Below are positions 38,953-48,731 of a DNA stretch of 64,000 bases, piece after piece. The notes beneath the pieces are model-generated. The model had not been told where the DNA came from, searched no databases, and was given only the letters and a program-made list of their open reading frames with translations. The stretch is taken from positions 8,131,001 through 8,195,000 of the forward strand of contig NZ_CP036533.1 in assembly GCF_024585265.1 (NCBI RefSeq), given 5' to 3'. Numbering within the stretch: position 1 is the first letter of the stretch; every line of letters starts with the position of its first letter. This stretch comes from Bradyrhizobium sp. WBAH42 (GTDB lineage Bacteria; Pseudomonadota; Alphaproteobacteria; Rhizobiales; Xanthobacteraceae). A program made the position numbers and the translations under genes.

Positions 38953-40280
38953 TGGCAACTGAAGCAACCTTGACCGGAGCCACTCCAGCCCGCGTAGCGA
39001 TGATTGGCGTAAGCGACTTCGACGGTGTGCTGCGAGGCAAACATGTCTTAGGTGAAGATCTCTCGGGTCAAGATAAAGTCATCAAGTTCTCTGAAGCGGT
39101 GCTGGCGTGGGATTGTTCGGATCGGGTCATCCCAATCAGTTTCACGCAGCAGCCGTTATCAGCATTTGGCGATGCTGACCTGCGTATTCTGTCTGCCACC
39201 GGCCGTTCGGTGTCTGATCTCGGCAATCAACATCTCTACCTCGCCGAGTTCGCGGGCGCACATGAGAACATCTGCCCGCGGGGTGTTCTGCGTAAGGTCC
39301 TGAGAAGGGCTGCTGACCTCGGATACAGATGCGCTGTTGGGTTCGAGTTTGAATTTATGTTGTTCAAGGAGAGCGCCGATACAATTGAGGATAAGCCGTT
39401 CAGTGAATGGGCTCCTTTAACACGCGGCCCGTTCGGCTACTCGATTATGCGCTCCGTTTCTCAACATGAGCTGTTCGATGAGATATTGGCGCTTTGTGAG
39501 AAAGCTAGAATACCTCTCAGCGGACTGCACTTCGAAACGGGACCGGGCGTGGTCGAAGCGTCACTTCGTCATTGTGATGCGTTGGAAGCTGCCGATCGAG
39601 CAACCATATTCAAATCGATCATAAAAGCATGGGCGCAACGGCGAGGCATGATGGCTACATTCATGGCCAAGGTTTCCGAGGATTGGCCGGGCCAGTCCGG
39701 CCATATTCACATTTCGATGTCCTCGGATGGTCAGAATGCGTTTCACGACAGCAATGCGGCCGGCAACCTCTCAAAACTTATGAGGCAATTCATCGCCGGA
39801 CAATTGAACTACATGAACGAGTTTTGTGTGCTCGCTGCGCCGAACTTCAATAGCTACAAGAGGTTGGTGCCTGGCTACTGGGCACCAATCTGTCCAAGCT
39901 GGGGAGTTGACAACCGCTCCTGCGCGGTTCGCGCTATCTTGGGGGAGCCATCCGTCCATCGTCTGGAATATCGGCTGGCTGGCGCAGACGTGAACCCATA
40001 TCTTGCGCTCGCATGTGCCATTGGTTCCGGAATATTGGGAGTCGAGACAGGTGTGGCACTACCCGCGTCGATCGCCGGTGATGCAAGTGTGGAAATGACT
40101 GCGAGACTACCTCAAAGCCTATCAGAGGCAACTTCTCGTTTCGCACAGTCAGCAGCGGCGAACGAGATTTTCGGAGAAAGGTTTGTTGAAGCATTTTCTT
40201 GCTCGCGCCGTTGGGAATGGGACGCCGTTCAAAATCGAGTGACCGACTTTGAACGTCGGAGATACTTCGAGATCATCTAG
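38952..40280 (+). CDS. rtxG: RtxG: glutamine-synthetase-like gamma-glutamyl ligase
   Basis: 442 residues from the ATG at 38952, which shares one base with the rtxF stop (TGATG); a GTG three bases earlier is possible. The fold is glutamine synthetase. 'VGFEFEFMLF' carries metal-binding Glu residues, 'GQSGHIHISMS' the substrate/metal His segment, 'NSYKRLVPGYWAP' the ATP/ammonia region and 'RLEYRLAGADVNPYLALACA' the C-terminal motif. The length matches GlnT/PuuA-like proteins rather than the biosynthetic GlnA. Paired with rtxD, gamma-glutamylation of an amine is plausible. It is the last gene of the operon. Confidence 0.87.
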   Translation: MATEATLTGATPARVAMIGVSDFDGVLRGKHVLGEDLSGQDKVIKFSEAVLAWDCSDRVIPISFTQQPLSAFGDADLRILSATGRSVSDLGNQHLYLAEFAGAHENICPRGVLRKVLRRAADLGYRCAVGFEFEFMLFKESADTIEDKPFSEWAPLTRGPFGYSIMRSVSQHELFDEILALCEKARIPLSGLHFETGPGVVEASLRHCDALEAADRATIFKSIIKAWAQRRGMMATFMAKVSEDWPGQSGHIHISMSSDGQNAFHDSNAAGNLSKLMRQFIAGQLNYMNEFCVLAAPNFNSYKRLVPGYWAPICPSWGVDNRSCAVRAILGEPSVHRLEYRLAGADVNPYLALACAIGSGILGVETGVALPASIAGDASVEMTARLPQSLSEATSRFAQSAAANEIFGERFVEAFSCSRRWEWDAVQNRVTDFERRRYFEII

Positions 40281-41284
40281 CTTGTCTTGACAGTTCTGTG
40301 CCTCATTCTTCTCGCAGCCATGTGAAGGGCGCGTCTCTCGTTAAGGAGAGGCCGTGGGGAGCTGATGAGGTCTGCTGCCAACTGCTCTGCGGCCGCAATT
40401 GCGGTTGCTTCGGTGCAATGCAGATAAGCTGTGCTCGACTTTTTCAAGAAGGAAGGCAAAAGGGGAATATTTGTCCAGTGGGGCGAAGCCGAAGAGGACG
40501 CGCGACGCTGTAGCCGAACCGCGGAGCCCCGCGCCCGAGACGAGGTTGGCGTAGATCGGTGCTGGCCAGGACGCGCCCCGCGCGGCGCTCTGAGTTCCCT
40601 GCCGGCGAAGAGGGCCAATCACTTTTGGTCCTGGATTCATGAGAGCGAGAAATGCTGCGCAGTGTATTTCGCGAAGATGCGTAAAGGATTGTCGCTCAAG
40701 CGCCGCACGAGGGTATCGCGCAGAACCGCCCCAGCAAATCTTGGGACGCGCGCGTACAAAGGCTGCAACAATGATCTTGCCTTTATCGGCTTCGAACGGG
40801 TGAGCGCATCACGCGAAAGGCCAAAGGACTTTAGGGAAGGCCGCAAGAAAGTACTGCTCCGGTGATGGCCCCGGTGAGGCCGCCTTCGCTGGATAGCGGA
40901 TCAAGCAGCGTGAGTGACGCACGCGCGCTCGGACCGGACGCGAAGCGACGTCTCCGCGGCTGTCCTGATGGGTGCAGAAAACAGTGCCAAGCTAGCCACG
41001 CCTTAAAGACATGGCAGAGCTTGCTCTTGGCGGTGCAGTTGAGTCCAAATGAGCGGGTCGCCACTAAAATTAGCCGAGTTGGGATCAACAGCGCGCTACA
41101 TTGCTGCGCCCGAGAAAGATGTGACAGGCCCATCGTCAGGCAGTGCCCCAAGACTAGTGGTTCGACCACACCGTCAAAGTCGATCAGTGCCGTCTTCGGT
41201 TTTGACCGGCTCTACAGGAGAGTACGCTTTGATAGACAAATAAGAAAAGATCGGCCGCTGAAGTACACCCCCGATGGGACGTAG
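40281..41284. other. Non-coding stretch after the rtx operon
   Basis: No supported gene. Several overlapping frames of 60-140 codons lack family features. No strong hairpin terminator was recognised just after rtxG. Confidence 0.45.
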
Positions 41285-41410
41285 ATGAGTGCGGCTGAGA
41301 CATCGTCTCATCCTACCAAATCACCGTCGACCGAGCAGACTCCGCTGGTCAGACGCTGCATCCGGGTAATGCAGTGTAGGAGTGTGGTCTTGCCGCACCC
41401 TGGAGGACGG
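41285..41410 (-). pseudogene. ABC-transporter ATPase fragment (Walker A region)
   Basis: On the minus strand the sequence reads 'PPGCGKTTLLHCITRMQRLT' followed by 'SGVCSVDGDLVG' and a stop. This is the Walker A loop and following strand of an ABC ATPase, with no Walker B, signature or flanking domain. About 35 codons remain. Confidence 0.6.
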
Positions 41411-41514
41411 ACAGATTCCCGTGAGTCCCTTGGCGTGAACGCTGAATTGCAACCAGCGAAGAGTTGCGGGAGATCAGCTGAACGGCGACTGCGATATAGC
41501 CCAGCTCTGCTCGC

Positions 41515-42030
41515 TCACGTGCCCGCACCTGGGCCGTTTACTTCTACAACAAGAACGACAAGAACAGTCAGAAAGGCGACAATCAGAACTCCGAGGAGGA
41601 TAGCTGTATTGCTTGATCGCGGCGTCTCTGCAGCTAGGAGATTAAAAGGCGGGGCCGCAGGATTGCACATCCCGTACGTCACCAGGGGGATGTTAAGCCT
41701 ATCAGCGCCATCGAGGATATTGACTGTCAGGCGTTGGGGCGTGCGGATCATACATATAAGGCTGAGTTTCAGCGCCGCGGAACTGCCAGGCAGCTTGACC
41801 GGCCGGAAGTTGTTCGCCGGTTGACCGAGTGCGGCTAGCGTCGTTTGGCTGTCGTAGGGGCCGCGACTGCTGAAGCTTAGTAGCACCTCTCGGCGACTAT
41901 TCTGCTTGAATGTCGCCACAGCTTTGACGCTCGAAGGACTTGCGCCAGCGGCAGCACTCGTTGCGTCTGAAAGTTCAGGTGCAAGCAGCATCAAAGTCAG
42001 GTGGAACAAGATGGATCGGATCAGCCTCAT
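41515..42030 (-). CDS. Hypothetical exported protein with C-terminal membrane anchor
   Basis: 171 residues, apparently intact. The N-terminus (MRLIRSILFHLTLMLLAPEL) looks like a Sec signal peptide. The middle is a soluble, probably beta-rich domain of about 110 residues (SLICMIRTPQRLTVNILDGA). A hydrophobic segment near the end (TAILLGVLIVAFLTVLVVLV) is a membrane anchor. The topology suggests a small periplasmic protein tethered to the inner membrane. No family is recognised. It lies alone between two gene fragments. Confidence 0.55.
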   Translation of the reverse strand: MRLIRSILFHLTLMLLAPELSDATSAAAGASPSSVKAVATFKQNSRREVLLSFSSRGPYDSQTTLAALGQPANNFRPVKLPGSSAALKLSLICMIRTPQRLTVNILDGADRLNIPLVTYGMCNPAAPPFNLLAAETPRSSNTAILLGVLIVAFLTVLVVLVVEVNGPGAGT

Positions 42031-42127
42031 TAGAATTCCGAGATAGTCGCTGCGGCCTGCGTTCTTTGCGCCAGCTCCTGCTGTTATCCAGCAATTTACG
42101 TGCCTTCAAAAATGCGGTCCGGGCGGC

Positions 42128-42422
42128 CTAGGCCAGACCGTGCATTGCGATCACATGGCCTTCTCCCGTCACACGCTGGCCGCATGCAAGGCCTTGAAAG
42201 GCCGAGCCGAGATCAACTCTTTCGCCCGCGAACTCGTGGCCCACCACCATGGGCACAGGCACGGTTTTGCGAGCCCACTCATCCCAGCGGAAAATATGAA
42301 TCCGTACCGCAAATCCCGGTCTTCTTGAGCCTGATCAAGAGATCAGTCGGTCCGATCATGGGCACGGGTTCGTCGCGTAAACAGAGTCCGGGCTCAGACT
42401 TAGCCTTGACGAGCGGCTTCAT
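42128..42422 (-). pseudogene. tdh: L-threonine 3-dehydrogenase, N-terminal fragment
   Basis: From the ATG at 42422 the minus strand reads '[20 protein letters not shown]' and '[14 protein letters not shown]'. After a frameshift near 42315 it continues '[20 protein letters not shown]' followed by '[11 protein letters not shown]' and ends at a stop after '[12 protein letters not shown]'. This follows the zinc-dependent threonine dehydrogenase start, including the catalytic zinc Cys (GICGTD) and His-Glu (VGHEF). About 100 of roughly 340 residues remain. A functional copy would lie elsewhere. Confidence 0.85.
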
Positions 42423-42922
42423 GTTAGAAAACTTACGCTTTGATTGATGCAGAGCACTGCGATCGCGCGCGTTGCGTAGGCATCAGTGGCGATGGCGCAA
42501 TTGCGCGTGGCTGCGCGAGCGGAGACAGCAAATTCCATACCAACGTCGGGTGAAATCGCTAAGCGCCCTCTGCAATCGCCCGCGAGGTGGCTTCACGTCT
42601 TCGATAATCGCTTGCCGTAAGATTTTTGACACGGTATGGGCCGAGCGTTCCTGTGGGCCGCGAAGGCTCGGAGAGATTCGTAGGGATCGCCGGCTTCGGC
42701 GGCTGTTCTGCCCGGCCAGCGATCCGCCCAGCTGAACAGGATCACCCCGCGGAGCGGCTCCCGCACCTCACCGGCAGTTCGCGGGGGTCCGCGGCGGCAG
42801 GAGAGCGAAGGAACGTTGAAACCCTCGTGGGGTAAATGCCGGGCGTCTGAAGAGTGAATCATCTCACTCAACGTTGTGCGGATATTTACCTTCGGGTGGC
42901 TGTTGCGCATCAGCCAGCCCAG
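42423..42922. other. Intergenic region
   Basis: No supported gene; long frames on both strands appear to be shadows. Confidence 0.4.
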
Positions 42923-42946
42923 GCTAGCGCTTTCGCAAGCGCTAGC
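42923..42946. repeat. Perfect 10-bp inverted repeat with 4-base loop
   Basis: GCTAGCGCTT-TCGC-AAGCGCTAGC. It lies about 180 bp before the GNAT gene at 43128. There is no T-run on either side, so an operator or structured leader is more likely than a terminator. Confidence 0.85.
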
Positions 42947-43127
42947 TCCCCGACGGCAACCGCGTCCCCGTCCCTCGAAGACGACATTCCACTCCAAGAA
43001 GCAAGACGAGCCGCACAATTCTTTGGCCTGGCTTTTGCTACCGCAGTTTTTTGGCCACGCGGTCGGTGCATTCAAAGCGCTAGAACGGTAGGGCCACAGT
43101 TCGGCACTGGCAGCGCAAGGAGGCACT

Positions 43128-43727
43128 ATGCAATCCGCCAATGGGGACGCACTATCGATCAAGGCTATCGATCTTCAGGACTACTCGAGAGTCCTTGCGA
43201 TCCTAACAACCGGATTTACGATGTGTCCTTTGTTGAGGTGGCTGTACCCTGAACCGCGGGAGTACCTGCAGCATTTTAACGGAGTTATTAAGCATTACTG
43301 CGGCAGTCCATATTCGAGCGGCGCATACCTTAACCACGGCGACAAGGGAGCCATCTTATGGGACACAGCTGGCGAAAAGCGCGACAACACCAGCATGATG
43401 GAATTCCTTCTAAGGAGCGTTCCTGCGCACCGTCGTTCCGAAACCGAAAGAGTGTTTGAAACGTTCGGTAAGTACCATCCGCATCAGCCGCATTGGTATG
43501 TCACTATGGTAGCCATTGATCCCATACATCAGCGATCAGGGCTCGCAGGGCATCTTCTTCGGCACGCAACCAAGATCTCAGATGCCGCGCGGAGACCTGT
43601 GCACTTGGAGGCGACCAGTCCGCACGCGATGCGACTTTATGCTCAACAAGGTTGGAGTGTTTTGACGGAAGTCCAGGTCGGCGGTTCTCCACCGTTCTTC
43701 CCCATGTTACGCCAACCAAAAGCGTGA
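43128..43727 (+). CDS. GNAT-family N-acetyltransferase
   Basis: 199 residues, ATG preceded by AAGGAGG with six-base spacing. Motif A of the GNAT fold is clear near residues 125-150 ('WYVTMVAIDPIHQRSGLAGH', with Q-R-S-G-L-A as the acetyl-CoA pyrophosphate loop), followed by 'LEATSPHAMRLYAQQGW' typical of motif B. The substrate is unknown. A short fragment resembling a decarboxylase N-terminus starts 29 bp downstream. It might act on a small amine or toxin, but nothing in the sequence fixes this. Confidence 0.85.
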   Translation: MQSANGDALSIKAIDLQDYSRVLAILTTGFTMCPLLRWLYPEPREYLQHFNGVIKHYCGSPYSSGAYLNHGDKGAILWDTAGEKRDNTSMMEFLLRSVPAHRRSETERVFETFGKYHPHQPHWYVTMVAIDPIHQRSGLAGHLLRHATKISDAARRPVHLEATSPHAMRLYAQQGWSVLTEVQVGGSPPFFPMLRQPKA

Positions 43728-43756
43728 TCGCTTGAAATGTTCGCAGGGGCCTCTTG

Positions 43757-43915
43757 ATGCTTGATCAACAACACCAAAGACGCATGGATGATCAATTTGA
43801 GACTATGAAGGCAGCGAACGAATCGCTCCTTGGTTATCCCTTCGCAAAAGGTTTCAGCTACGAATCGTTGTGGCGTTTCATGACTGCGTTAAGATTGGCG
43901 AATTACGCCCCTTGA
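43757..43915 (+). pseudogene. Short fragment resembling a PLP histidine-decarboxylase N-terminus
   Basis: 52 codons from the ATG at 43757. The segment 'ESLLGYPFAKGFSYESLWRF' resembles 'LGYP-x-x-K-x-F-x-Y-x-x-L' near the start of PLP-dependent histidine decarboxylases. The frame closes before any catalytic region. It could also be a genuine 52-residue peptide. Confidence 0.3.
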
Positions 43916-44167
43916 TATGATGCAGCCGTGAGCAGACGATGCGAAAAAGTGGACGCGCATGATTTCAACCCGCTCAATCCTGGTGGGTGTGAGGCTTACA
44001 AAAACGGGGGCCGAAGGCGGCAACCGGAGAGGGCGGCTAATAGAACTTCAATCAGCCTTGCGGACGAGGCGCCTGGCGGGATCATCGCTTCAGTCGCCCG
44101 TTTAAGTCCACGACAGATGGCTAGAGCGTGAGGATGAGTCAGCCCAATCGAGGCGGCCTCATTCGGT

Positions 44168-44419
44168 TCACCTGATGGTACCGACACCGTCTTTCACCGT
44201 GAGTGTGCCGTGGCAGGCAATATGGTACTTGCGCCCAACAACAGGCATCTCGTCTGCCTGGGAGAATGACGGCACGTTGATCGAGAGCTCTTTTACGAGA
44301 ACTTCCTCATAACCGCCATCTCTCTCCATGATCACGCGCCATCTCCATTCGCCGCCCGGGCTTTCATCGGCCATTGTGTTGTAGCGGAGGCGAATCAAAG
44401 TACTCATTGAAGTGCCCAT
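44168..44419 (-). CDS. Small hypothetical protein
   Basis: 83 residues from the ATG at 44419, with GGAGA nine bases upstream; in-frame starts also exist further out (44470) and at the fifth codon. Composition and pattern look coding ('EWRWRVIMERDGGYEEVLVK', ending 'YHIACHGTLTVKDGVGTIR'), probably a small beta-rich domain. No family is recognised and there are no operon partners. Confidence 0.5.
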   Translation of the reverse strand: MGTSMSTLIRLRYNTMADESPGGEWRWRVIMERDGGYEEVLVKELSINVPSFSQADEMPVVGRKYHIACHGTLTVKDGVGTIR

Positions 44420-45783
44420 CGAGATCATCTCCGACCCGAGGGGTCGAAGGAAGCCATTGCCTTGTCCCAAACGAGGGCGAACAAGTCGTCAAGCCCAGGA
44501 AGCCTGTCCGCTGCCAGCGCCCTCTTTCGGCGTTTCAACTTAGCTCCTCGAAGCGCCTGTCCAATACATACAAACGTTTGTGCGGACCGATTTCGGTAGA
44601 TGGCTCCAAAAGAAGCGCGCACGCCTGCAATCTCGCAGTTCTCATCGTGGCCTGCACGCGGGGGTGCCAGCGTAGCGAACTTTGCGGCCGCGTCCAGAAA
44701 CCACGAATGCGATGCGTCATGATCGCGTCCTGGGACTCGCCGCGCCTGATATGGCCCTCACATTCCGGACACGCACGGGAGCTGCCACAGGTCCGGGCGC
44801 CAGCCCTGGGAACACCTTTCATTCTCGCCGACAAAACCTGGCTTGTCCGGGTCAATTTGCGTCAAATCCGGCAGACGCTCTCGATGTTCCCTGTGGGGCT
44901 ATCAGTTGCCATTCCGTGTGCCGAGGCGTGCTCCATCGAAACCGAACAGGGCCCGCCTGTGGCATTGCTCCGTACCCGAATTGCCATCCGATTTCACTCA
45001 TTTCGAAAACAATAGGCTATAACCGGCAGCCTTAAAAAGCAGGACAACGGAGTTGGGCTGCTAGATCCGGACGCTCGGTCATAATCTGACGCTCCTACCG
45101 CCGAGAGGCTACACGAACGCATATTGGTACCAACCCGAAGCGAACTACGGCAGCGATCAGACCAGGCTCAAATGTGCTCCTGGTGCCCTTTCCCTACGCC
45201 ATCCCTGCAGGTTGCTTCCGTGGCCGAGTGAATCGCGACAAGAAGGGAAATAAGAATCGTTGGTGACGTTTTCGCGTCGACAAAAGTGGCTCCGACTGGA
45301 GGAGGCACACCGAGCGCCACCGATGAGGCATGGAGCACTGAAGAGGGTGACGTGATTTCGTCTTCTTCATCGATCGGCTGCTCGCAGAGGCGCGTCGAAA
45401 GCGAAAGCCTGCGAACGGGATCGTTCTGCCGGAATACGCGCTCGACTGGAGCACGCATGATGCTCTGGTCAGGCACGTCCGCGATCACCATCTTTCGATT
45501 GAGTTCGTGATCTCCGGTGCGTCGAGGGACTGTAACGGCCTTCTCGGAACTTCGTTGCGGTCTCGACTCTCTATGCCAACAGCTTCGGCGAGAGAGTTGC
45601 GGCAACTCATTCCAGGTGAAAGCATCATCGTTGGCAGCTCGAGGCCAACAAATCGAATCCTACGGCTTACAAGACGAGCTGTCCACGAAATGCGTTTGGT
45701 GGGAATATCCGGAGATCGGCCATCGCATCATCCCATGGACGTTTTCCGCAACCGGTCCGCTTTGACAGCCGATCTGTGAAGAC
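44420..45783. other. Long stretch without a convincing gene
   Basis: Overlapping frames on both strands. Minus 45168-45605 contains a short hydrophobic segment (TILISLLVAIHSAT) and could be a decayed gene; minus 44535-44855 has a Cys pair (ACPEC). Neither is supported well enough to call. Confidence 0.35.
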
Positions 45784-46231
45784 TTGGCTCGCGTCGCCCA
45801 TGCGCGGTCGCTGATCCGATCCTTCGGGCCCAATCTCGTGTTTGCGCTCCTCATGGACGGGCCTCAACTCGCTCTCCGCTGGCCAGGTTCTTACGATGCG
45901 AGCCTCACAGATGATCCCGGCTCGTCGGTGTTGGGCAGCGCTCATCGACCGCTCGAACACCTCCCGGAAAGCTGCGGGCTTGAAGCGGGGGCCGCGGAGC
46001 ATCGCGCTCTGGCGTCATCACCTCCGCATGGGAAGTGCTGCGCCTCCCAATCAGGGAACGCACCAGCTCACGCTACAGCCGCACGAACAAGCCCTGGTGC
46101 TCCAGCTCGACAGCAAGCCCGCTCCGGAAACGACGATCGACGGGCGAGACAATTCCGACACCACGGCTTGGTATCATCTGAGCGAGGAAGCTATCGCGAT
46201 TCCGCGGAAAGAAAGAAAACGGGAAGGCTGA
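45784..46231 (+). pseudogene. Decayed gene of unknown family
   Basis: Protein-like sequence runs in one frame from 45784 ('SLIRSFGPNLVFALLMDGPQ' and 'LALRWPGSYDASLTDDPGSS') and changes to a second frame near 45930 ('LTLQPHEQALVLQLDSKPAP' and 'DNSDTTAWYHLSEEAIAIPR') before a stop at 46231. The continuity across one frameshift suggests a former gene of at least 150 codons. No family recognised. Confidence 0.35.
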
Positions 46232-47016
46232 AACTGGATCGTCGACGGCGTGAAGTAAGCGGTTAAGCTGCACGGCGTATATCGGCCGACCGGGACCAGG
46301 ATCCATGAGCCTGAGTATTGCTGGAGTCTCGCGCGGGCGTAAGGTTGGTCTCGAGTACTTACCACTACCGACCTGGAGATGATGAACCTGACCGGCGACG
46401 GCAACGCACTCTCCGAAGCCCTCGACCCGAAGCGAAGCGCATCTTGGCGAGCTGCTGGCGAAGAGCAGTCGCGCAGACCCAATCTATGGTCCCGCCTCGT
46501 TTGTTGAGGAATAACCGACAGCAAAGCGCTGCTGATTTCTGCATTCTTGTTCTTCCTGGTCTGCGAAAGTTCTGGAACGCTCTTCTGGCTTCCTCAGACC
46601 ATTGCCTCGCATTGCGGGACCTGACTGCGCTGGAGTCGGCCTCCCTTCGTGATGTCTTATGCGCTCGGTGGAATGGTCATGGTCGTCTAGGGGCGCTATT
46701 CCGGCGGAAAGCGGGAACGGGCCAGGGACGACCGGCTTCGGACGGCTGAGCGGCACACCGCGGCGGAGCCGCCGAGAGTACCGTCCCATGAAAGCAGACG
46801 TTTTGTTGAGTGTGAACCGCACGCTAACAACGGTAACTTTTCTACAAGACGAACAAAGCCTGGTTTCAATACGTCCTGTCTAACATGGATTAAGGGCTTG
46901 CCGCTTTTTCCCGGTCTGTTGTAGAATCTTCTTCCTGTGAAGATTTCGAGGGAATAGCTTCCGTTCAGCTCCGGATTAAGCAAATTCATTTGAAGGATTC
47001 TGTGGGGGACATTGCG
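46232..47016. other. Non-coding stretch
   Basis: No supported gene. A hydrophobic run can be read near 46520-46600 on the plus strand, but it is broken by stops. Confidence 0.4.
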
Positions 47017-47322
47017 ATGGCTAAGCCTTCCGTTTCCCGTGACGCCTTTCGTAGCTTGTTCGCCTTTTATGCGGCCAAGGCCCACCATGATCACAACGGT
47101 GTCGCCGAAGCCCGGCTCCTGCAGCTATTTGGATCGAGCGACCACATTCCGGACGGGCTGCTGGAGTTGTGGTCGTCACGGACCGAGCTGATTGGCCCTG
47201 AGGCCGTTGGCAACATAATGTCACCACTGGCTCATCAGATCCTGAACGGCGGCGCACAATACAACCACGCCAGCGACTTCCTGCATCGATTGTTGCGAGG
47301 GTTGGACCGAGACGTCCATTAA
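47017..47322 (+). CDS. Small hypothetical protein
   Basis: 101 residues from the ATG at 47017, with GGGGGA nine bases upstream. It is helical and His-rich in places (FAFYAAKAHHDHNGVAEARL, then YNHASDFLHRLLRGL). No signal peptide, membrane segment or known motif. The intact frame and good ribosome site support a real gene. It faces the small minus-strand gene at 47428 convergently. Confidence 0.5.
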   Translation: MAKPSVSRDAFRSLFAFYAAKAHHDHNGVAEARLLQLFGSSDHIPDGLLELWSSRTELIGPEAVGNIMSPLAHQILNGGAQYNHASDFLHRLLRGLDRDVH

Positions 47323-47427
47323 CCGCAATTACGAGATTGATTGGACGGTTTTTTGGGTAATCGGGCGTCATCGTTCGGCCGCGCAATGAGTACACACCTA
47401 AACTCGGCGGCGTGGCGGACCCTCTAA

Positions 47428-47631
47428 TCAGGACAAGCGGTCGCTTCGATCTTCATTCGGCGTTGTACTTGGGAAAACGGCAACGAGCCGATCCCCTTCC
47501 CAAAGCTCAACGTCGTGCTCGCCATACATTTGCTCGGCCCGACATCTCGCAGCCTCCTCGTCGACGCAGTCGAGCTTCGCGGCGCATATCACTCGCCTGC
47601 TGATGTCCACCACGAGCACTCTGTACCGCAT
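47428..47631 (-). CDS. Small hypothetical protein, conserved-looking
   Basis: 67 residues starting MRYRVLVVDISRRVICAAKL. The alternating hydrophobic strands and a central helix (EEAARCRAEQM, then HDVELWEGDRLVAVF) look like a compact alpha/beta domain. I have seen similar short proteins in rhizobia but cannot name a function. Confidence 0.55.
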   Translation of the reverse strand: MRYRVLVVDISRRVICAAKLDCVDEEAARCRAEQMYGEHDVELWEGDRLVAVFPSTTPNEDRSDRLS

Positions 47632-48426
47632 GATGACAGTCCCATCCCAAAGGAGCCTGCCATCCTAGTCGAATGTTGGTGTAAAGCAGCGCCTAAAGTA
47701 AGCGCAGACGCGCGGAACCTTTGTACGTGTGGCCACTTGGCTATACCGTCGCCTGGACTCTTTCCGTCACACGGCGCGTCAGGTATCCTGCCCAGTGTAG
47801 CGCGCTTCAGCATCGCAATCTCACCGCGTGGCGAAGCGAGCGGCTCGAGCTTAAGATGGAGAATCGCCAGCATCATCAGCAGAAGTTGCCGTCCGGCTCG
47901 CCGCCTCGTTATCAGCCTCCGCGAGCGTAAGCCGATCGGCATGCTCGGAGGTTCGTACGAAGTCGTCACATCGTTTGCCGGCGCGGCCGCGAGAAGTTGC
48001 TCAACATCGACCTGGCTGGGCGTGGGCCGATGGGCCTGCGCAGAGATAGGGGCCGCCGACATGACAGCGGTGTCCGGAACAAGATCGGACGTAGGATCAG
48101 CTACCTTAACCTCGGCGTGAGGCGGCTGAGAAGGCGCGGCCGGTGCGGAGCGCAGCAACTCCGCGCCCGCATCAAGGATTCGGCTCTCCTGGGCCGCGCG
48201 GTCCCGCTCTCGTTTAAACTGGCGGTGCTATCTTTGCCCATGCGCCGCCGTGCGGTCTTTTTCACCTTCGCGGTACCCTCGGTTAGGAACCGGCACTTGC
48301 GGTGCGTCTCCACCGATAGACGCAATGCTGGCCGCGGGAGCGGGGGCGAGTTGCCCAGGTCCCACCCATTCCGCTTGCGTCGGAGAGGTCGGTGGAGGTT
48401 TGCGTGCAGCAGTATTGAAGAGGTCC
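47632..48426 (-). pseudogene. Pro/Ala-rich decayed gene cut by the IS3-type block
   Basis: Minus-strand sequence gives a proline/alanine-rich chain in three frames. 'PPPTSPTQAEWVGPGQLAPA' lies next to the IS3 block at 48427, 'GTAKVKKTARRRMGKDSTAS' follows in a second frame, and 'EVKVADPTSDLVPDTAVMSA' lies in a third, ending near 47850. The composition suggests a disordered linker of a larger protein whose start was lost on the IS3 side. Family unknown. Confidence 0.3.
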
Positions 48427-48610
48427 TGACCTGCCACTGCGTATTTCCTCCAGAAGGAGTTAGAGTCCGGCCCGAAGAAGGACGGACAGATGAAGCGAGC
48501 AAGGTTCACGGAAGAGCAGATTATCGCGGTATTGAAGGAGCATGAGGCTGGGGCGAAGACAGCCGACCTGGCTCGCAAGCACGGTGTTTCCGAGGCGACG
48601 ATCTACAAAG
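48427..48610 (+). repeat. 184-bp IS3-type left end, copy 2 (direct repeat with 30960-31143)
   Basis: Same orientation, length and both boundaries as copy 1, with one base difference. It contains the orfA start (ATG at 48490) and stops at ATCTACAAAG, where a normal IS3 orfA would continue. It is followed by unrelated sequence reading 'EFLRNAHTDIPDVVEAMRQY', of unknown origin. Confidence 0.9.
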
Positions 48611-48731
48611 GAATTCCTGCGCAACGCCCATACCGACATTCCGGACGTCGTCGAGGCCATGCGCCAGTACTGGATGCCGACCCGCTACGCTCGCGCGCGC
48701 TGATCACTGCAGACGTGGGAGCTCATGCCGG

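Noticed and set aside
42253..42268. -24/-12-like GGCAC and TTGC pair
   Set aside because: The spacing is one base too short and it lies inside the tdh fragment, coding on the other strand.
47997..48545. 182-codon plus-strand frame
   Set aside because: It runs antisense through a Pro/Ala-rich decayed gene and then in the wrong frame through the IS3-type block.
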